From CAVPWP01 sp963709395 (GTDB taxonomy: Bacteria; Pseudomonadota; Alphaproteobacteria; Rhodobacterales; Rhodobacteraceae), in contig CAVPWP010000001.1 of NCBI GenBank assembly GCA_963709395.1, positions 322,206 through 386,205 of the forward strand: a stretch of DNA of 64,000 nt, written 5' to 3'. Under the pieces are notes generated by a model, which made no database searches, had not been told where the DNA came from, and saw nothing but the letters and a program-made list of their open reading frames with translations. Both the position numbers and the translations under genes were made by a program. This document shows, one piece after another, positions 46,000 through 55,312 of this stretch; position 1 is the first letter of the stretch; every line of letters starts with the position of its first letter.

Positions 46000-48057
46000 G
46001 TGAAAGACTTCGAAAAGGACTATCCGGATCACACCGTCGCCCCCTACTACGAACATGGCGACGAACCGCAGTGCAACACATCCGACAACCCCACCTTCTA
46101 CGAGGTCATGGATGCCAATATGCAGCGCCGCGGCTTCCTGATGGGTGGCCTTGCCGCGATCTCCACGGGCCTCTTCGGCAACGCCCTCGCCTCGAAGGGG
46201 GCGCTTGCCCAGTCTGCGTCCACAGGCGGGCTTCTCGGCTTCACACCGGTCCCGGTGAGCTTTGAGGACACGGTCGTGGTCCCCGATGGCTACACCGTCC
46301 AGGTGATCGGTGCCTGGGGCGACCCGATCCTGGGCGACATGCCGGCCTACAGCCCGTCGAATACCGGTGCCGAGCAGGGCATGCAGGTTGGCCAGCACCA
46401 CGACGGGATGCACTATTTCCCGATCGACGGCTCTTCCGAGGACGGTCTTCTCGTCGTCAACCACGAGTACATCGAACCGCGCTTTCTGCATGCCGCGAAA
46501 TACAAGGGCATGGAGATGGAGAACGACGCCGTTCTCTACGACGCCGACGGCCTGCGCGACGACGACGAAGTTCTGAAGGAGATGAATGCCCACGGCATCT
46601 CCATCTACCGCACCGCAAAGCAGGGGGACGGCACCTGGGCCATCGTTCAGGATCCGCACAACCGCCGCATCACCGCCCTGACGCCCATGGAGATCTCGGG
46701 CCCCGTCCGCGGATCCGCCCACGTCAAGACGAAATTCTCGCCGGACGGCACGATGACGCGGGGCACCGTGAACAATTGCGCCCATGGCGTGACCCCGTGG
46801 AACACCTATCTCGCCGCAGAGGAAAACTGGGCCGGCTACTTCGCGAACACCGACCAGCTTGACCAGAAGCCGGACCTCCCGCGCGAGCACGCCCGCTACG
46901 GCGTGTCGACCAACCCGCAGGGCGGCCGCTACGGCTGGCACCTCGCCAGGTCCGGCGCCGACGACTACATCCGCTTCAACGCCTCGGCGACCGGCGCATC
47001 GGCAACCGACGACTACCGCAACGAGCCGAACACCTATGGCTACATGGTCGAGATCGACCCGTTCGATCCCGGGTCGACCCCGGTCAAGCGCACCCACCTG
47101 GGCCGTTTCGCGCACGAGGGCGTTGTCTTCGCCCCCGCCGTCGAGGGCGCACCGGTCGTCTGCTATTCGGGAGACGATGCGCGGTTCGAGTATATCTACA
47201 AGTTCGTGTCGGACGACGTCTATGTGGCGGGCGAGACCGACGGCTCGATCCTGGACAGCGGCACGCTTTATGTCGCCAGGTTCAACGACGACGGCACCGG
47301 CGAGTGGATCGCGCTCACGCCCGGGCGCAACGGTCTGACTCCGGCCAATGGCTTCAACGATCTGGCCGACATCCTTGTGAACACCCGTCTGGCCGCCGAC
47401 TTCGTCGGCGCGACCAAGATGGACCGCCCCGAATGGGGCACGGTCGATCCGAACTCGGGCGAGGTCTACTTCACGCTGACCAACAATTCGCGCCGCACCC
47501 AGGCGCAGGTCGACGCGGCGAACCCGAGGGCCGAAAACAACTTCGGCCAGATCGTGCGCTGGCGCTACCCCAACGCCGATCACACCCGCGCAACCTTCGA
47601 TTGGGATCTGTTCGTGATCGCAGGGACCCCGCGCCAGTCGGCCACCTTCTCGGGCGCCTCGCTGGACGACGACAACATGTTCGCCTGCCCCGATGGCATC
47701 TGGTGCGACGATGCCTCGCGCCTCTGGATCCAGACCGACATGGGCGACCTCGGACCGGACTACGAAGGTCCGCTCAAGGAGTTCGGCATGAATGGCATGC
47801 TGGCCGCAGACCCGGCGACCGGCGAGATCCGCCGGTTCCTGACCGGGCCCTGGGGGCAGGAATGCACCGGGGTAATCGCCACGCCGGACGGCAAGACGAT
47901 GTTCGTCAACTTCCAGCATCCGGGCGGCCACGCCTCGGCCGAGCAGTTCGCGGCCGGCGACATGGGGTCGGTCTGGCCGGATGGCGATCCGGCGATCCCG
48001 CCGCGGTCGGCGACCATCGTCATCACCCGCGACGACGGCGGCCTGATCGGCGCCTGA
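46000..48057 (+). CDS. phoX: PhoX-family alkaline phosphatase
   Basis: The 685-residue product carries a twin-arginine signal near residue 42 (MQRRGFLMGGLAAISTGLFG) and the DUF839/PhoX beta-propeller. Conserved parts include GLLVVNHEYIEPRFL, NNCAHGVTPWNTYLAAEENW, YGYMVEIDPFDP, KRTHLGRFAHEGVVFAP, YSGDDARFEYIYKFVS and DGIWCDDASRLWIQTDM. PhoX is a calcium/iron phosphatase exported folded to the periplasm. The GTG at 46000 follows AGGAG. A strong terminator follows, so it is monocistronic. Confidence 0.93.
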   Translation: MKDFEKDYPDHTVAPYYEHGDEPQCNTSDNPTFYEVMDANMQRRGFLMGGLAAISTGLFGNALASKGALAQSASTGGLLGFTPVPVSFEDTVVVPDGYTVQVIGAWGDPILGDMPAYSPSNTGAEQGMQVGQHHDGMHYFPIDGSSEDGLLVVNHEYIEPRFLHAAKYKGMEMENDAVLYDADGLRDDDEVLKEMNAHGISIYRTAKQGDGTWAIVQDPHNRRITALTPMEISGPVRGSAHVKTKFSPDGTMTRGTVNNCAHGVTPWNTYLAAEENWAGYFANTDQLDQKPDLPREHARYGVSTNPQGGRYGWHLARSGADDYIRFNASATGASATDDYRNEPNTYGYMVEIDPFDPGSTPVKRTHLGRFAHEGVVFAPAVEGAPVVCYSGDDARFEYIYKFVSDDVYVAGETDGSILDSGTLYVARFNDDGTGEWIALTPGRNGLTPANGFNDLADILVNTRLAADFVGATKMDRPEWGTVDPNSGEVYFTLTNNSRRTQAQVDAANPRAENNFGQIVRWRYPNADHTRATFDWDLFVIAGTPRQSATFSGASLDDDNMFACPDGIWCDDASRLWIQTDMGDLGPDYEGPLKEFGMNGMLAADPATGEIRRFLTGPWGQECTGVIATPDGKTMFVNFQHPGGHASAEQFAAGDMGSVWPDGDPAIPPRSATIVITRDDGGLIGA

Positions 48058-48079
48058 TCCCGGTCGAAGGCTTCTCGGG

Positions 48080-48108
48080 AACGCCCCGTCGCAACGGCGG
48101 GGCGTTTT
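48080..48108 (+). terminator. Rho-independent terminator after phoX
   Basis: A 9-base-pair stem AACGCCCCG / CGGGGCGTT is followed by TT, 22 bases after the phoX stop. It may also serve the convergent MATE gene. Confidence 0.9.
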
Positions 48109-48132
48109 GCGTTGGACGTGCGGACCGCCCGG

Positions 48133-49515
48133 CTATCCCGTTCCGGCCCCCCGGCCCAGATGGGTCCAGACGCGCGAAGCGAGCAGACCCGCCGCGACCG
48201 CCAGTCCCGCCACAAGCCCGATCCAGACCCCTATCACGCCGACCCCAAGCGGGAAGCCAAGGACCCAGGCCAGCGGCATCCCGACCCCCCAATAGCCCAG
48301 CGCGGCATAGATCATCGGCACACGCGTGTCCTGCAGGCCGCGCAGGACACCCAGCGACATCACCTGCCCCGCATCCACCAGCTGGAACAGCGCCGCCATC
48401 GCCAGCAGCGCCGTGCCGACCGCGACGATCGCCGCACGCGCGGGATCGGCAGGGCCGACGAAAAGCCCGACCAGCGGCGCGCCCATCGTCAGGAAGACCA
48501 CAATCGTGGCCCCCACCATCAGCCCCGACAGCCCGTAGGCCACGATGGCCGCGCGGCGCAGGGCGTCGGTTTCGCGGCGGCCATGGAACTGGCCCACGCG
48601 GATCGTCGCGGCCTGGCTGAGACCGATGTGGACCATGAAGGTCACCGACGCGATGTTGAGCGCGATGCCGTGGGCGGCCAGTTCCACCGTACCGATCCAC
48701 CCCACCATCACCGAGGTGGCCGCGAAAAGACCGACCTCGGCCAGGCTTGTCAGGCCGATCGGCCAGCCCAGCCGGAAGACGGCGCGGAACGCCTCCCAGT
48801 CGGGGCGCCAGAAGCGCTGGAAAAGCGCGTATTCCGGCGTCACCACCGCCACATAGACGGCCAGCGCCAGAAACCCGGCGGTCTGGGTCACGACCGACGC
48901 GATGGCCGCGCCCCGGACCCCCAGTTCGGGAAAACCCCAGTTGCCGAAGATCAGCGCATAGTTGACGGCCACGTTCAGGACAGCGGCCGCCAGCGTGATC
49001 CAGAACACCACCTGCGTGCGTTCGAGGGCCGCGAGATAGCTTTTCAGCACCATGATCAGCAGGCTCGGGATCAGCCCTATTGAAGCGATGCGCAGATAGT
49101 CCGCGGCCAGCGGCACGATCTCGGGCGCCTGCCCCAGCGCGCGCAGGATCGGGCCCGAGAAGACCAGCACCGGCATCGCCGCGATCCCGAAGAGGATCGA
49201 CAGCCAGAGCCCCATGCGCGTCACACGACGCACCTGCGTCTCCTCGCCCGCGCTGGCATAGCTTGCCACCATCGGCATCACCGCCCAGGCAAAGCCCGAT
49301 CCCATGATGAAGAGCACGTAGAAGATCGGCCCGGCCAGCACGAGGGCCGCCAGTTCGGTCACCCCGTACCAGCCCAGCATGATCGTGTCGGTGGTATGGA
49401 TCGCCACCTGGCCCAGATGGCTGCCGATCAGCGGCAGGCCCAGCACCAGAAGGGCGCGGGCATGCCGGCGGCTGTCCTGCCGTGGCGCGGGGGATTGGGC
49501 GGGCATGTCGGCCAT
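48133..49515 (-). CDS. MATE-family multidrug efflux transporter
   Basis: The 460-residue protein has about twelve hydrophobic segments in two homologous halves. It matches NorM-type MATE transporters: LGLPLIGSHLGQVAIHTTDT near the N-terminus, MLGWYGVTELAALVLAGPIF, and in the second half LGWPIGLTSLAEVGLFAATS and HIGLSQAATIRVGQFHG. Export is driven by Na+ or H+. The start MADMPAQSPAPRQ gives a short hydrophilic N-terminus. Substrate unknown. Confidence 0.93.
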   Translation of the reverse strand: MADMPAQSPAPRQDSRRHARALLVLGLPLIGSHLGQVAIHTTDTIMLGWYGVTELAALVLAGPIFYVLFIMGSGFAWAVMPMVASYASAGEETQVRRVTRMGLWLSILFGIAAMPVLVFSGPILRALGQAPEIVPLAADYLRIASIGLIPSLLIMVLKSYLAALERTQVVFWITLAAAVLNVAVNYALIFGNWGFPELGVRGAAIASVVTQTAGFLALAVYVAVVTPEYALFQRFWRPDWEAFRAVFRLGWPIGLTSLAEVGLFAATSVMVGWIGTVELAAHGIALNIASVTFMVHIGLSQAATIRVGQFHGRRETDALRRAAIVAYGLSGLMVGATIVVFLTMGAPLVGLFVGPADPARAAIVAVGTALLAMAALFQLVDAGQVMSLGVLRGLQDTRVPMIYAALGYWGVGMPLAWVLGFPLGVGVIGVWIGLVAGLAVAAGLLASRVWTHLGRGAGTG

Positions 49516-49588
49516 GCCCCGGCTCTAGCGCCCCGGTGGTTTCCCGGCAAGCCGGTCGGCGGCCGGTCGGAGCGACTGGCCCAAAGAA

Positions 49589-49617
49589 AAAGCCCCGGCG
49601 CGAGGGCCGGGGCTTTT
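49589..49617 (-). terminator. Terminator after the VPLPA-CTERM gene
   Basis: A near-perfect stem AAGCCCCGGC / GCCGGGGCTT with AAAA/TTTT on both sides. It follows the stop at 49644 by 27 bases on the minus strand and could work in both directions. Confidence 0.88.
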
Positions 49618-49643
49618 CCGTGTTCAAACGGCGATGTGCCGGA

Positions 49644-50391
49644 TCAGGCGTCCTTGCGCTTGCGGCGGGCGGCGAAGCCCATGGCACCGAGACCGCCGAG
49701 CAGCAGGAAGCCGGCTGCGGGAAGCGGGACGGCGGCGATCGCTTGACGCCGTCGATGCCCAAGCCGTCGTTCGAGTCGTCGCTCGACACGTCGATCAGCG
49801 ACGTCCGACACGCCATCGCCGAAATCGACCGTGACCAGAAGCGGTTTGCCGTGCAACTTCGCTGCGAGTCACGATCGCAAGTCGTGAATTCGGAGTCAGC
49901 GCCAGCACCGTCATCGAAGACCAGTGCGCCCTGGTCAGTCGGCGTCCGTCAGCGATGAACACGAACTGGTCGAACATGCCAGCCGCCACGTTCACGTCCC
50001 AGCTTGATGCCGACAGTGTCGTTGCTGTCGAAGAACCAGTTCGACCGCCGGTCTGGTCGACGTCGGCTTCGTGACCGGTCGGCTGACGTTGCCGACCAGT
50101 GCAACGCCTGCCGCGCATTGCCAGAACGATCTGCGCCAGCCGATCCGGACCGTCAGTCCGATGCCCGTTCCACCGATCGTTATCGAACGTCCAACAGCTC
50201 GTGGCAGCGAACGTCGCCGAGATGCCCGGCGTCGGTCGTAAGCTCTCGAAATTCTCGACGCGACCGTACTTGCCGGCCATCAACGTATCCGTGCACTGCT
50301 GAACGACGCTGATCGATACCGTCGCGGCCGATGCCGCACCTGCCACAAGCATCGCGGCCGCCGCGGCCGCGCCAAAAATTGCTTTCTTCAT
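49644..50391 (-). CDS. VPLPA-CTERM sorted surface protein, frame broken several times
   Basis: The N-terminus MKKAIFGAAAAAAMLVAGAA followed by SAATVS is a clear signal peptide. The C-terminus AAVPLPAAGFLLLGGLGAMG with FAARRKRKDA is a VPLPA-CTERM sorting tail: motif, membrane helix, basic end. Between them, conserved pieces appear in changing frames (GKYGRVENFES, SWDVNVAAGMFDQFVFIAD, LLVTVDFGDGVSDV, LIDVSSDDSNDGLGIDGVK). At least four single-base shifts are needed to join them. The family is exported and processed by an exosortase-like enzyme, not in this window. Whether the gene is really broken cannot be told. Confidence 0.75.
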
Positions 50392-50759
50392 GTCTTCCCC
50401 TCACAAGTTACCAGACGCCACCCACCACACGCGGATCGCTTACTTAGAAACGTTAACAGAAGCGTAAACCGCCTGTCGCGGATTTTCTGGCCGAAAATTG
50501 CTCAAATAGTGGCCAGATCGTGTCCGGGCTCCGGGGGCCGCGCAACCTGCCAATCAGGCAAATACCGTCGTTTTTCCAGTTTAATTCTGCATGTCTTACG
50601 ACAATCACCCGCCGCCAACTGTCCACGAACGCGAGTCAATCCGCACCTGACTGTTCACGCATCGCACACACTGCAACGCCCCCACCCGCGCCCCATTGCC
50701 CCCTGCCCCACACTCCCCCTATGCTCCGCGGCAATCAAACAACAACACCCGAGCAGCCC
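50392..50759. other. 368-base intergenic region between divergent genes
   Basis: No gene is seen here. The part nearest the VPLPA-CTERM gene is AT-richer than the window average and contains the dyad TTTTC-TGGCC-GAAAA, so promoters for both divergent genes probably lie here. The part before parE is C-rich and featureless. Confidence 0.5.
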
Positions 50760-52720
50760 ATGGCCGACGACCTTCTCTCCGCCGCCGCCCCGGACGCCTA
50801 CGACGCCTCCTCGATCGAGGTGCTCGAAGGCCTCGAACCCGTGCGCAAGCGCCCCGGCATGTATATCGGCGGCACGGACGAACGCGCGCTGCACCACCTG
50901 GTGGCCGAGGTTCTCGACAACGCGATGGACGAGGCCGTGGCCGGGCCACGCCACCCGGATCGAGGTCGAGCTTCACGCCGACTACGCCGTCACCGTGCGC
51001 GACAACGGGCGCGGCATCCCGGTCGACCCGCACCCGAAGTTCCCGGACAAGAGCGCGCTGGAGGTCATCCTCTGCACGCTCCACGCGGGCGGCAAGTTCG
51101 GCGGGCAGGCCTACCAGACAAGCGGTGGCCTGCACGGCGTGGGCGTCAGCGTGGTCAACGCGCTGTCGGACCACCTGCGGGTCGAGGTCGCGCGCAACCG
51201 CGAGCTTTTCGCGCAGGAATTCTCGCGCGGGCTGCCGCAGGGCAAGCTGCAGAAGATCGGCCCCGCGCCCAACCGGCGCGGCACCACCGTGACCTTCCAT
51301 GCCGATGCCGAGATCTTCGGCCACCACCGCTTTCGCCCTGCACGCCTGCTCAAGATGGTGCGCTCGAAGGCCTATCTCTTTTCGGGGGTCGAGATCCGCT
51401 GGAAATCGGCGATCGAGGATGGCGACACGCCGATGGAGGCGACGTTCCACTTCCCCGGCGGCCTTGCGGATTACCTCAAGGAGACGCTGGAAGGGGCCAC
51501 CACCTATGCCGAGCGGCCCTTCGCCGGAAACGTCGATTTCGCCGAACGCTTCAACGTGCCGGGCAAGGTCGAATGGGCGATCAACTGGACGCCTGTGCGC
51601 GACGGCTTCATCCAGTCCTACTGCAACACCATCCCCACGCCCGAGGGCGGCACGCACGAGGCCGGGTTCTGGGCGGCGGTCCTGAAGGGCATCCGCGCGC
51701 ATGGCGAACTGGCCGGCAACCGCAAGGCCGCGCAGATCACCCGCGAGGATCTGGCGGCGGGGGGCTGCGCGCTTGTCTCCTGCTTCATCCGCGAGCCGGA
51801 GTTCGTGGGCCAGACCAAGGACCGGCTGGCCACGGCCGAAGCCGCGCGGCTGGTCGAGAACTCGGTGCGCGACCATATCGACAACTGGCTGGCCGCCGAC
51901 ACCAAGGCGGCCGGTGCGATCCTCGACTTCCTTGTCCTGCGGGCCGAGGAACGCCTGCGCCGCCGGCAGGAGAAGGAGACGCAGCGCAAGTCGGCGACGA
52001 AGAAGCTGCGCCTGCCCGGAAAGCTGGTCGACTGTTCACGCCAGACCCGCGATGGGCACCGAGCTTTTCATCGTCGAGGGCGACAGCGCGGGCGGATCGG
52101 CCAAGATGGCCCGCGACCGCACCATCCAGGCGCTTCTGCCGTTGCGCGGCAAGATCCTGAACGTGCTCGGGGCGGCGTCCTCGAAACTGGGCTCGAACGC
52201 CGAGATTTCCGATCTCTGTCAGGCGCTTGGCGTGAACCTCGGGTCGCGCTTCGTGCTCGACGACCTGCGCTACGAGAAGGTCATCATCATGACCGACGCC
52301 GATGTCGACGGCGCGCATATCGCATCGCTTCTGATGACGTTCTTCTTCACCCAGATGCGCCCGATGATCGACGCGGGCCACCTCTACCTCGCCTGCCCGC
52401 CGCTCTTCCGGCTGACGCAGGGGGCGAAACGCGTCTACTGCCTCGACGAGGCCGAAAAGAACGACTGGCTGGCAAAGGGGCTTGGGGGCAAGGGCAAGAT
52501 CGACGTCAGCCGTTTCAAGGGGCTGGGCGAGATGGACGCCAAGGACCTCAAGGACACCACGATGAACCCCGACACCCGCAAGCTGATCCGCGTCACCATC
52601 GGCGACGAGATCCCGGGCGAGACCGAGGATCTGGTGGAACGCCTGATGGGCAAGAAACCGGAGTTGCGGTTCCAGTACATCCAGGAGAACGCGCGGTTCG
52701 TCGAGGAGTTGGATGTTTGA
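50760..52720 (+). CDS. parE: DNA topoisomerase IV subunit B (two frameshifts)
   Basis: The ATPase subunit of the chromosome-decatenating enzyme. It shows GLEPVRKRPGMYIGGTDERA, the GHKL region EVLDNAMDEAV and VRDNGRGIPVD, LHAGGKFGGQAYQTSGGLHG, then the TOPRIM domain with FIVEGDSAGGSAKMARDR and IIMTDADVDGAHIASLL, ending ARFVEELDV. Extra bases near 50942-50946 and 52045-52052 shift the frame; removing both gives 652 residues, right for ParE and too short for GyrB. ParE is essential, so these are probably sequence errors. Confidence 0.94.
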
Positions 52721-52758
52721 CCTTGGCACACTCGGATCTGCCTCGCCTCGATAGTACA

Positions 52759-53448
52759 ATGCTCAGCGATCGTGCGATCATGCTTCTTGGCTTCCAGCGC
52801 ACCAAGCAGATCTCAAGGAAAGCACGCCTTGCATGGATGAGCGGCGACGAGCAGCCGCTCAAGTCCGAGGTAGCTGAGCGTCGCGATGCAATCTTCGCCG
52901 GCGCGATCGCCGAGACCTTTCCCGAGTACCTTCCTCTGCGCAATGCGCTTCGGGAACGCAACACAACACCTGCCACAGTTGTTGACATCGGGTGCGGCCA
53001 AGGCCTGACAGATGCCTATCTGGCAAAGGATTTCGACCCTGCCTTCATCCTTGTGGATATCGAGGAAACCGAGGAGCAGTATCATTTCTGGGCCGACGAA
53101 GGCGCCGGCTACGCCAGCCTTGACCAGGCCGTCGCATTCCTGGCCGGAAACGGCGTGGCCCCAGACCGCATCATCGCGATAAATCCACGAAAAACGCCGG
53201 ACGCGATCAGCGACGTGAAGGGTGATCTTGTAACCAGTTGGTATTCCTGCGGCTTTCACTATCCGGTGGACGACTATCTCGATCTGTTCCTCACGACACT
53301 TGCGGATGGGGGAATCGTCGCTCTGGATCTTCGCAAGCGCTACCTGCGCAAGCGCCCACCGGCGCTGAGCCGCCTTCTGGACGCGGCGACGGTAACGACC
53401 CTCTACAACGACACGAAATCGACACGGGTCATGCTGGAACAGCAATAG
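52759..53448 (+). CDS. SAM-dependent methyltransferase-like protein
   Basis: The 229-residue product starts MLSDRAIMLLGFQRTKQISR. It has a class I methyltransferase loop TVVDIGCGQGLTDAYLAKDF (about residue 74-93), an acidic end of the second strand (ILVDIEETEEQYHF) and a later DLVTSWYSCGFHYPVDDYLD. I do not recognise the subfamily. Base composition is visibly less GC-rich than parE. No good ribosome site is seen before the ATG at 52759, so an upstream TTG overlapping the parE stop is possible. It may be an acquired gene placed behind parE. Confidence 0.65.
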   Translation: MLSDRAIMLLGFQRTKQISRKARLAWMSGDEQPLKSEVAERRDAIFAGAIAETFPEYLPLRNALRERNTTPATVVDIGCGQGLTDAYLAKDFDPAFILVDIEETEEQYHFWADEGAGYASLDQAVAFLAGNGVAPDRIIAINPRKTPDAISDVKGDLVTSWYSCGFHYPVDDYLDLFLTTLADGGIVALDLRKRYLRKRPPALSRLLDAATVTTLYNDTKSTRVMLEQQ

Positions 53449-53688
53449 TCTTTACGGTGTCTGCGACGCCTCCCTGATCGGCCGGAACGTCGCAGGCAAG
53501 AAAGGTACGCTGCCTCCCCCTTGCACCGCACCCCCTCCCGCCATACCTTTCCCACGCAGGTGCGGTTCCCGCCCTGCTGCCCCAAGGGATCATCGCCCTG
53601 AGCGTCGCTCAGGCAACCCTGACACCCCCAAAGCACCGGCCCGGACCGGCATGTCGCCCCCGGGAACCACGCGACGGGAGAGACCCCC

Positions 53689-53820
53689 ATGTCCAAGGAA
53701 AAAAGCCGCGGCAACAAGGAAGCCAAGAAGCCGAAGAAGGAGAAGCCGAAGGTGCTGGCCACCGCCAACTCCAACCTCGGCAAGGATGGCACGGTGATCG
53801 CGGGCAAGAAGATCAAGTGA
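53689..53820 (+). CDS. 43-residue lysine-rich basic protein
   Basis: The frame starts MSKEKSRGNKEAKKPKKEKP and ends TANSNLGKDGTVIAGKKIK, with a GGGAGAGACC ribosome site directly upstream. About a third of the residues are lysine or arginine. Similar very short MSKEKxRGNxEAKKPKK proteins occur widely in Alphaproteobacteria (from memory); their role is unknown, nucleic-acid binding being plausible. Confidence 0.75.
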   Translation: MSKEKSRGNKEAKKPKKEKPKVLATANSNLGKDGTVIAGKKIK

Positions 53821-53920
53821 CCGCCCGAGTGACCGGGGCGCGGGCGGGCGGCCGTTGCGCCGCCCCCACCGCACTTTCAGGTCGGCGTCGGTAAAGGCCA
53901 CGCCCCTCCCGATCCGGGCA

Positions 53921-54320
53921 TCACTCCTGGACGCTTTGCAGCCAGACCACCATGTCGGCGATCGGCCCGGCCGTCAGGATCGGCTGGCCGGTCTCGGAGG
54001 CGATCGGCCGTATCGGACAGGTCGAAATACTCGCCAAAAAGCGGCATCACCCCGCCATGCGCCAGTTCGGGGTCACGCCCGTCGATCTGCCGGACCACCC
54101 GGCTGACAGGAAAGACCCCGCCATTCCCGGCCGCCAGCTGGGTCAGGTCGGGCGGGTGGATCGCCAGGAACGCGGCCAGCTGCCCCTGCCCCTTGCCGTC
54201 CTCGCCATGGCAGGATGAACAGAAGGACTCGAATAACAGTCCGCCAAACTCGGCATCCTGCGCTGCGGCGGGCAGCCCAAGAAGGGCCGCCGCAAGAAGA
54301 AATCCGGCCTGTCGCGTCAT
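53921..54320 (-). CDS. Periplasmic c-type cytochrome (one frameshift)
   Basis: Signal peptide MTRQAGFLLAAALLGLPAAA, then a single haem site CSSCHG near residue 34 with GEDGKGQGQLAAFLAIHPPD and MPLFGEYFDLSDT. One extra base near 54001-54010 shifts the frame; the restored end is GQPILTAGPIADMVVWLQSV. The corrected length is about 132 residues. The methionine of MPLFG is a candidate axial ligand. It is a paralogue of the next cytochrome upstream, from which it is separated by 69 bases on the same strand. Confidence 0.85.
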
Positions 54321-54389
54321 GGCGCGCCTCCCTTTCGATTTCGAGCCAGACTACCCCGGCTTGCCGCACCCGCCTTGATCCGCGTCAAC

Positions 54390-54791
54390 TCAGCGCTGCA
54401 ATGTCTCGACATAGCGGGCCAGGTCGACAAGACGCGCGGGCGTGGGCGTCATCACGCCAGGTGCGGTCTCGAGAAGCACCGTCTCGCCCTCCAGCACGGC
54501 CCCGAACTCGGGCATGGCCTCGGGTGCGCGGGTGTAGCCGTCGATCTTGGCCATGACCGCGACCAGCGGAAAGGTTCCGCCGTTCTCGGCCGAAAGCCGC
54601 GTGAGATCCGCCGGCCGCGGATCGAGGTCCTGCCCCACCGGCCCGTCGCCCCGCCCCGACACGCCGTGGCAGGAGGCGCAGAACATCTGGTAATCCGCCC
54701 GTCCGGCCCCGGTGGAAGGTGGGGGCACGCAGGCCGCCAGCACGGCCCCCGCCCCGATCGCCGCCCCGATACCCGCGATGAGTGTCCGCAT
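54390..54791 (-). CDS. Lipoprotein c-type cytochrome
   Basis: The 133-residue product starts MRTLIAGIGAAIGAGAVLAA with lipobox LAAC at about residue 21, so it should be lipid-anchored. A single haem site CASCHG lies near residue 38 followed by VSGRGDGPVGQDLDPRPADL. The layout, including PADLTRLSAENGGTFPL and MPEFG, parallels the neighbouring cytochrome, indicating a tandem duplication. Neither has an obvious oxidoreductase partner nearby. Confidence 0.88.
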   Translation of the reverse strand: MRTLIAGIGAAIGAGAVLAACVPPPSTGAGRADYQMFCASCHGVSGRGDGPVGQDLDPRPADLTRLSAENGGTFPLVAVMAKIDGYTRAPEAMPEFGAVLEGETVLLETAPGVMTPTPARLVDLARYVETLQR

Positions 54792-54895
54792 GATCTGCCC
54801 CTCTCTGTCCTGCAGTGTTCGTTTCCTGCCTCGATGCAGCCTAGCACGCCGCGCCCGCTTGCAGAACAGGGACCGGCGCGCCTATTGTCGTGATC

Positions 54896-55057
54896 ATGCG
54901 GCACGTCTCCCTTCTCCTCCTCATCACACTGTCGGGTTGCATTGGCTATGCGAGGGGCGACGGGAGCGGAAACGTCGAGGTCGTGACCAACTGGGGTACG
55001 CTGAGCAGCGAACCGACCGAGGCGTCTGCAGAGGTGTCGGCAGCGACACCGGAATGA
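54896..55057 (+). CDS. 53-residue lipoprotein
   Basis: MRHVSLLLLITLSGCIGYAR gives a short signal peptide with lipobox LSGC; the mature part is about 39 residues, rich in Ser, Glu and Thr (LSSEPTEASAEVSAATPE). It is divergent from the cytochrome pair. No family recognised. A gene this short is supported mainly by the signal and by codon usage. Confidence 0.55.
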   Translation: MRHVSLLLLITLSGCIGYARGDGSGNVEVVTNWGTLSSEPTEASAEVSAATPE

Positions 55058-55115
55058 CGCGAAAAACCCCTTGCAGCCTGCGGCCCGAGTCGCTATTTCC
55101 CGGCGCACCACGGAT

Positions 55116-55187
55116 GCGGGCGTAGCTCAGGGGTAGAGCATAACCTTGCCAAGGTTAGGGTCGTGAGTTCGAATCTCATCGCCCGCT
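55116..55187 (+). tRNA. tRNA-Gly (anticodon GCC)
   Basis: Acceptor stem GCGGGCG / CGCCCGC, D-arm TAGCTCAGGGGTAGAGCA, anticodon GCC within AACCTTGCCAAGGTT, T-arm GTGAGTTCGAATCTCAT, and an encoded CCA at 55188-55190. Confidence 0.97.
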
Positions 55188-55202
55188 CCAAATTTTCGAA
55201 AG

Positions 55203-55225
55203 ACCGGCCACCTGGCCGGTTTTTT
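55203..55225 (+). terminator. Terminator after tRNA-Gly
   Basis: Perfect stem ACCGGCCA / TGGCCGGT with a CC spacer, followed by TTTTTC, 16 bases after the tRNA. Confidence 0.9.
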
Positions 55226-55312
55226 CGTTTTTGGGCCTCCACAGCGAAGTCCTTGCAAAAGAAACGCCGGCGGCGTTTAGCATGCACCGATAGACCTCTT
55301 GGAACGGCGGCC

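Noticed and set aside
45595..47931. Minus-strand frame of 778 codons opposite ptsP and phoX
   Set aside because: It crosses two unrelated real genes and has shadow-type composition.
50509..53448. Open frame of 979 codons spanning parE and the methyltransferase
   Set aside because: It joins the middle of parE to the downstream gene through two frameshifts; the true genes are separate.
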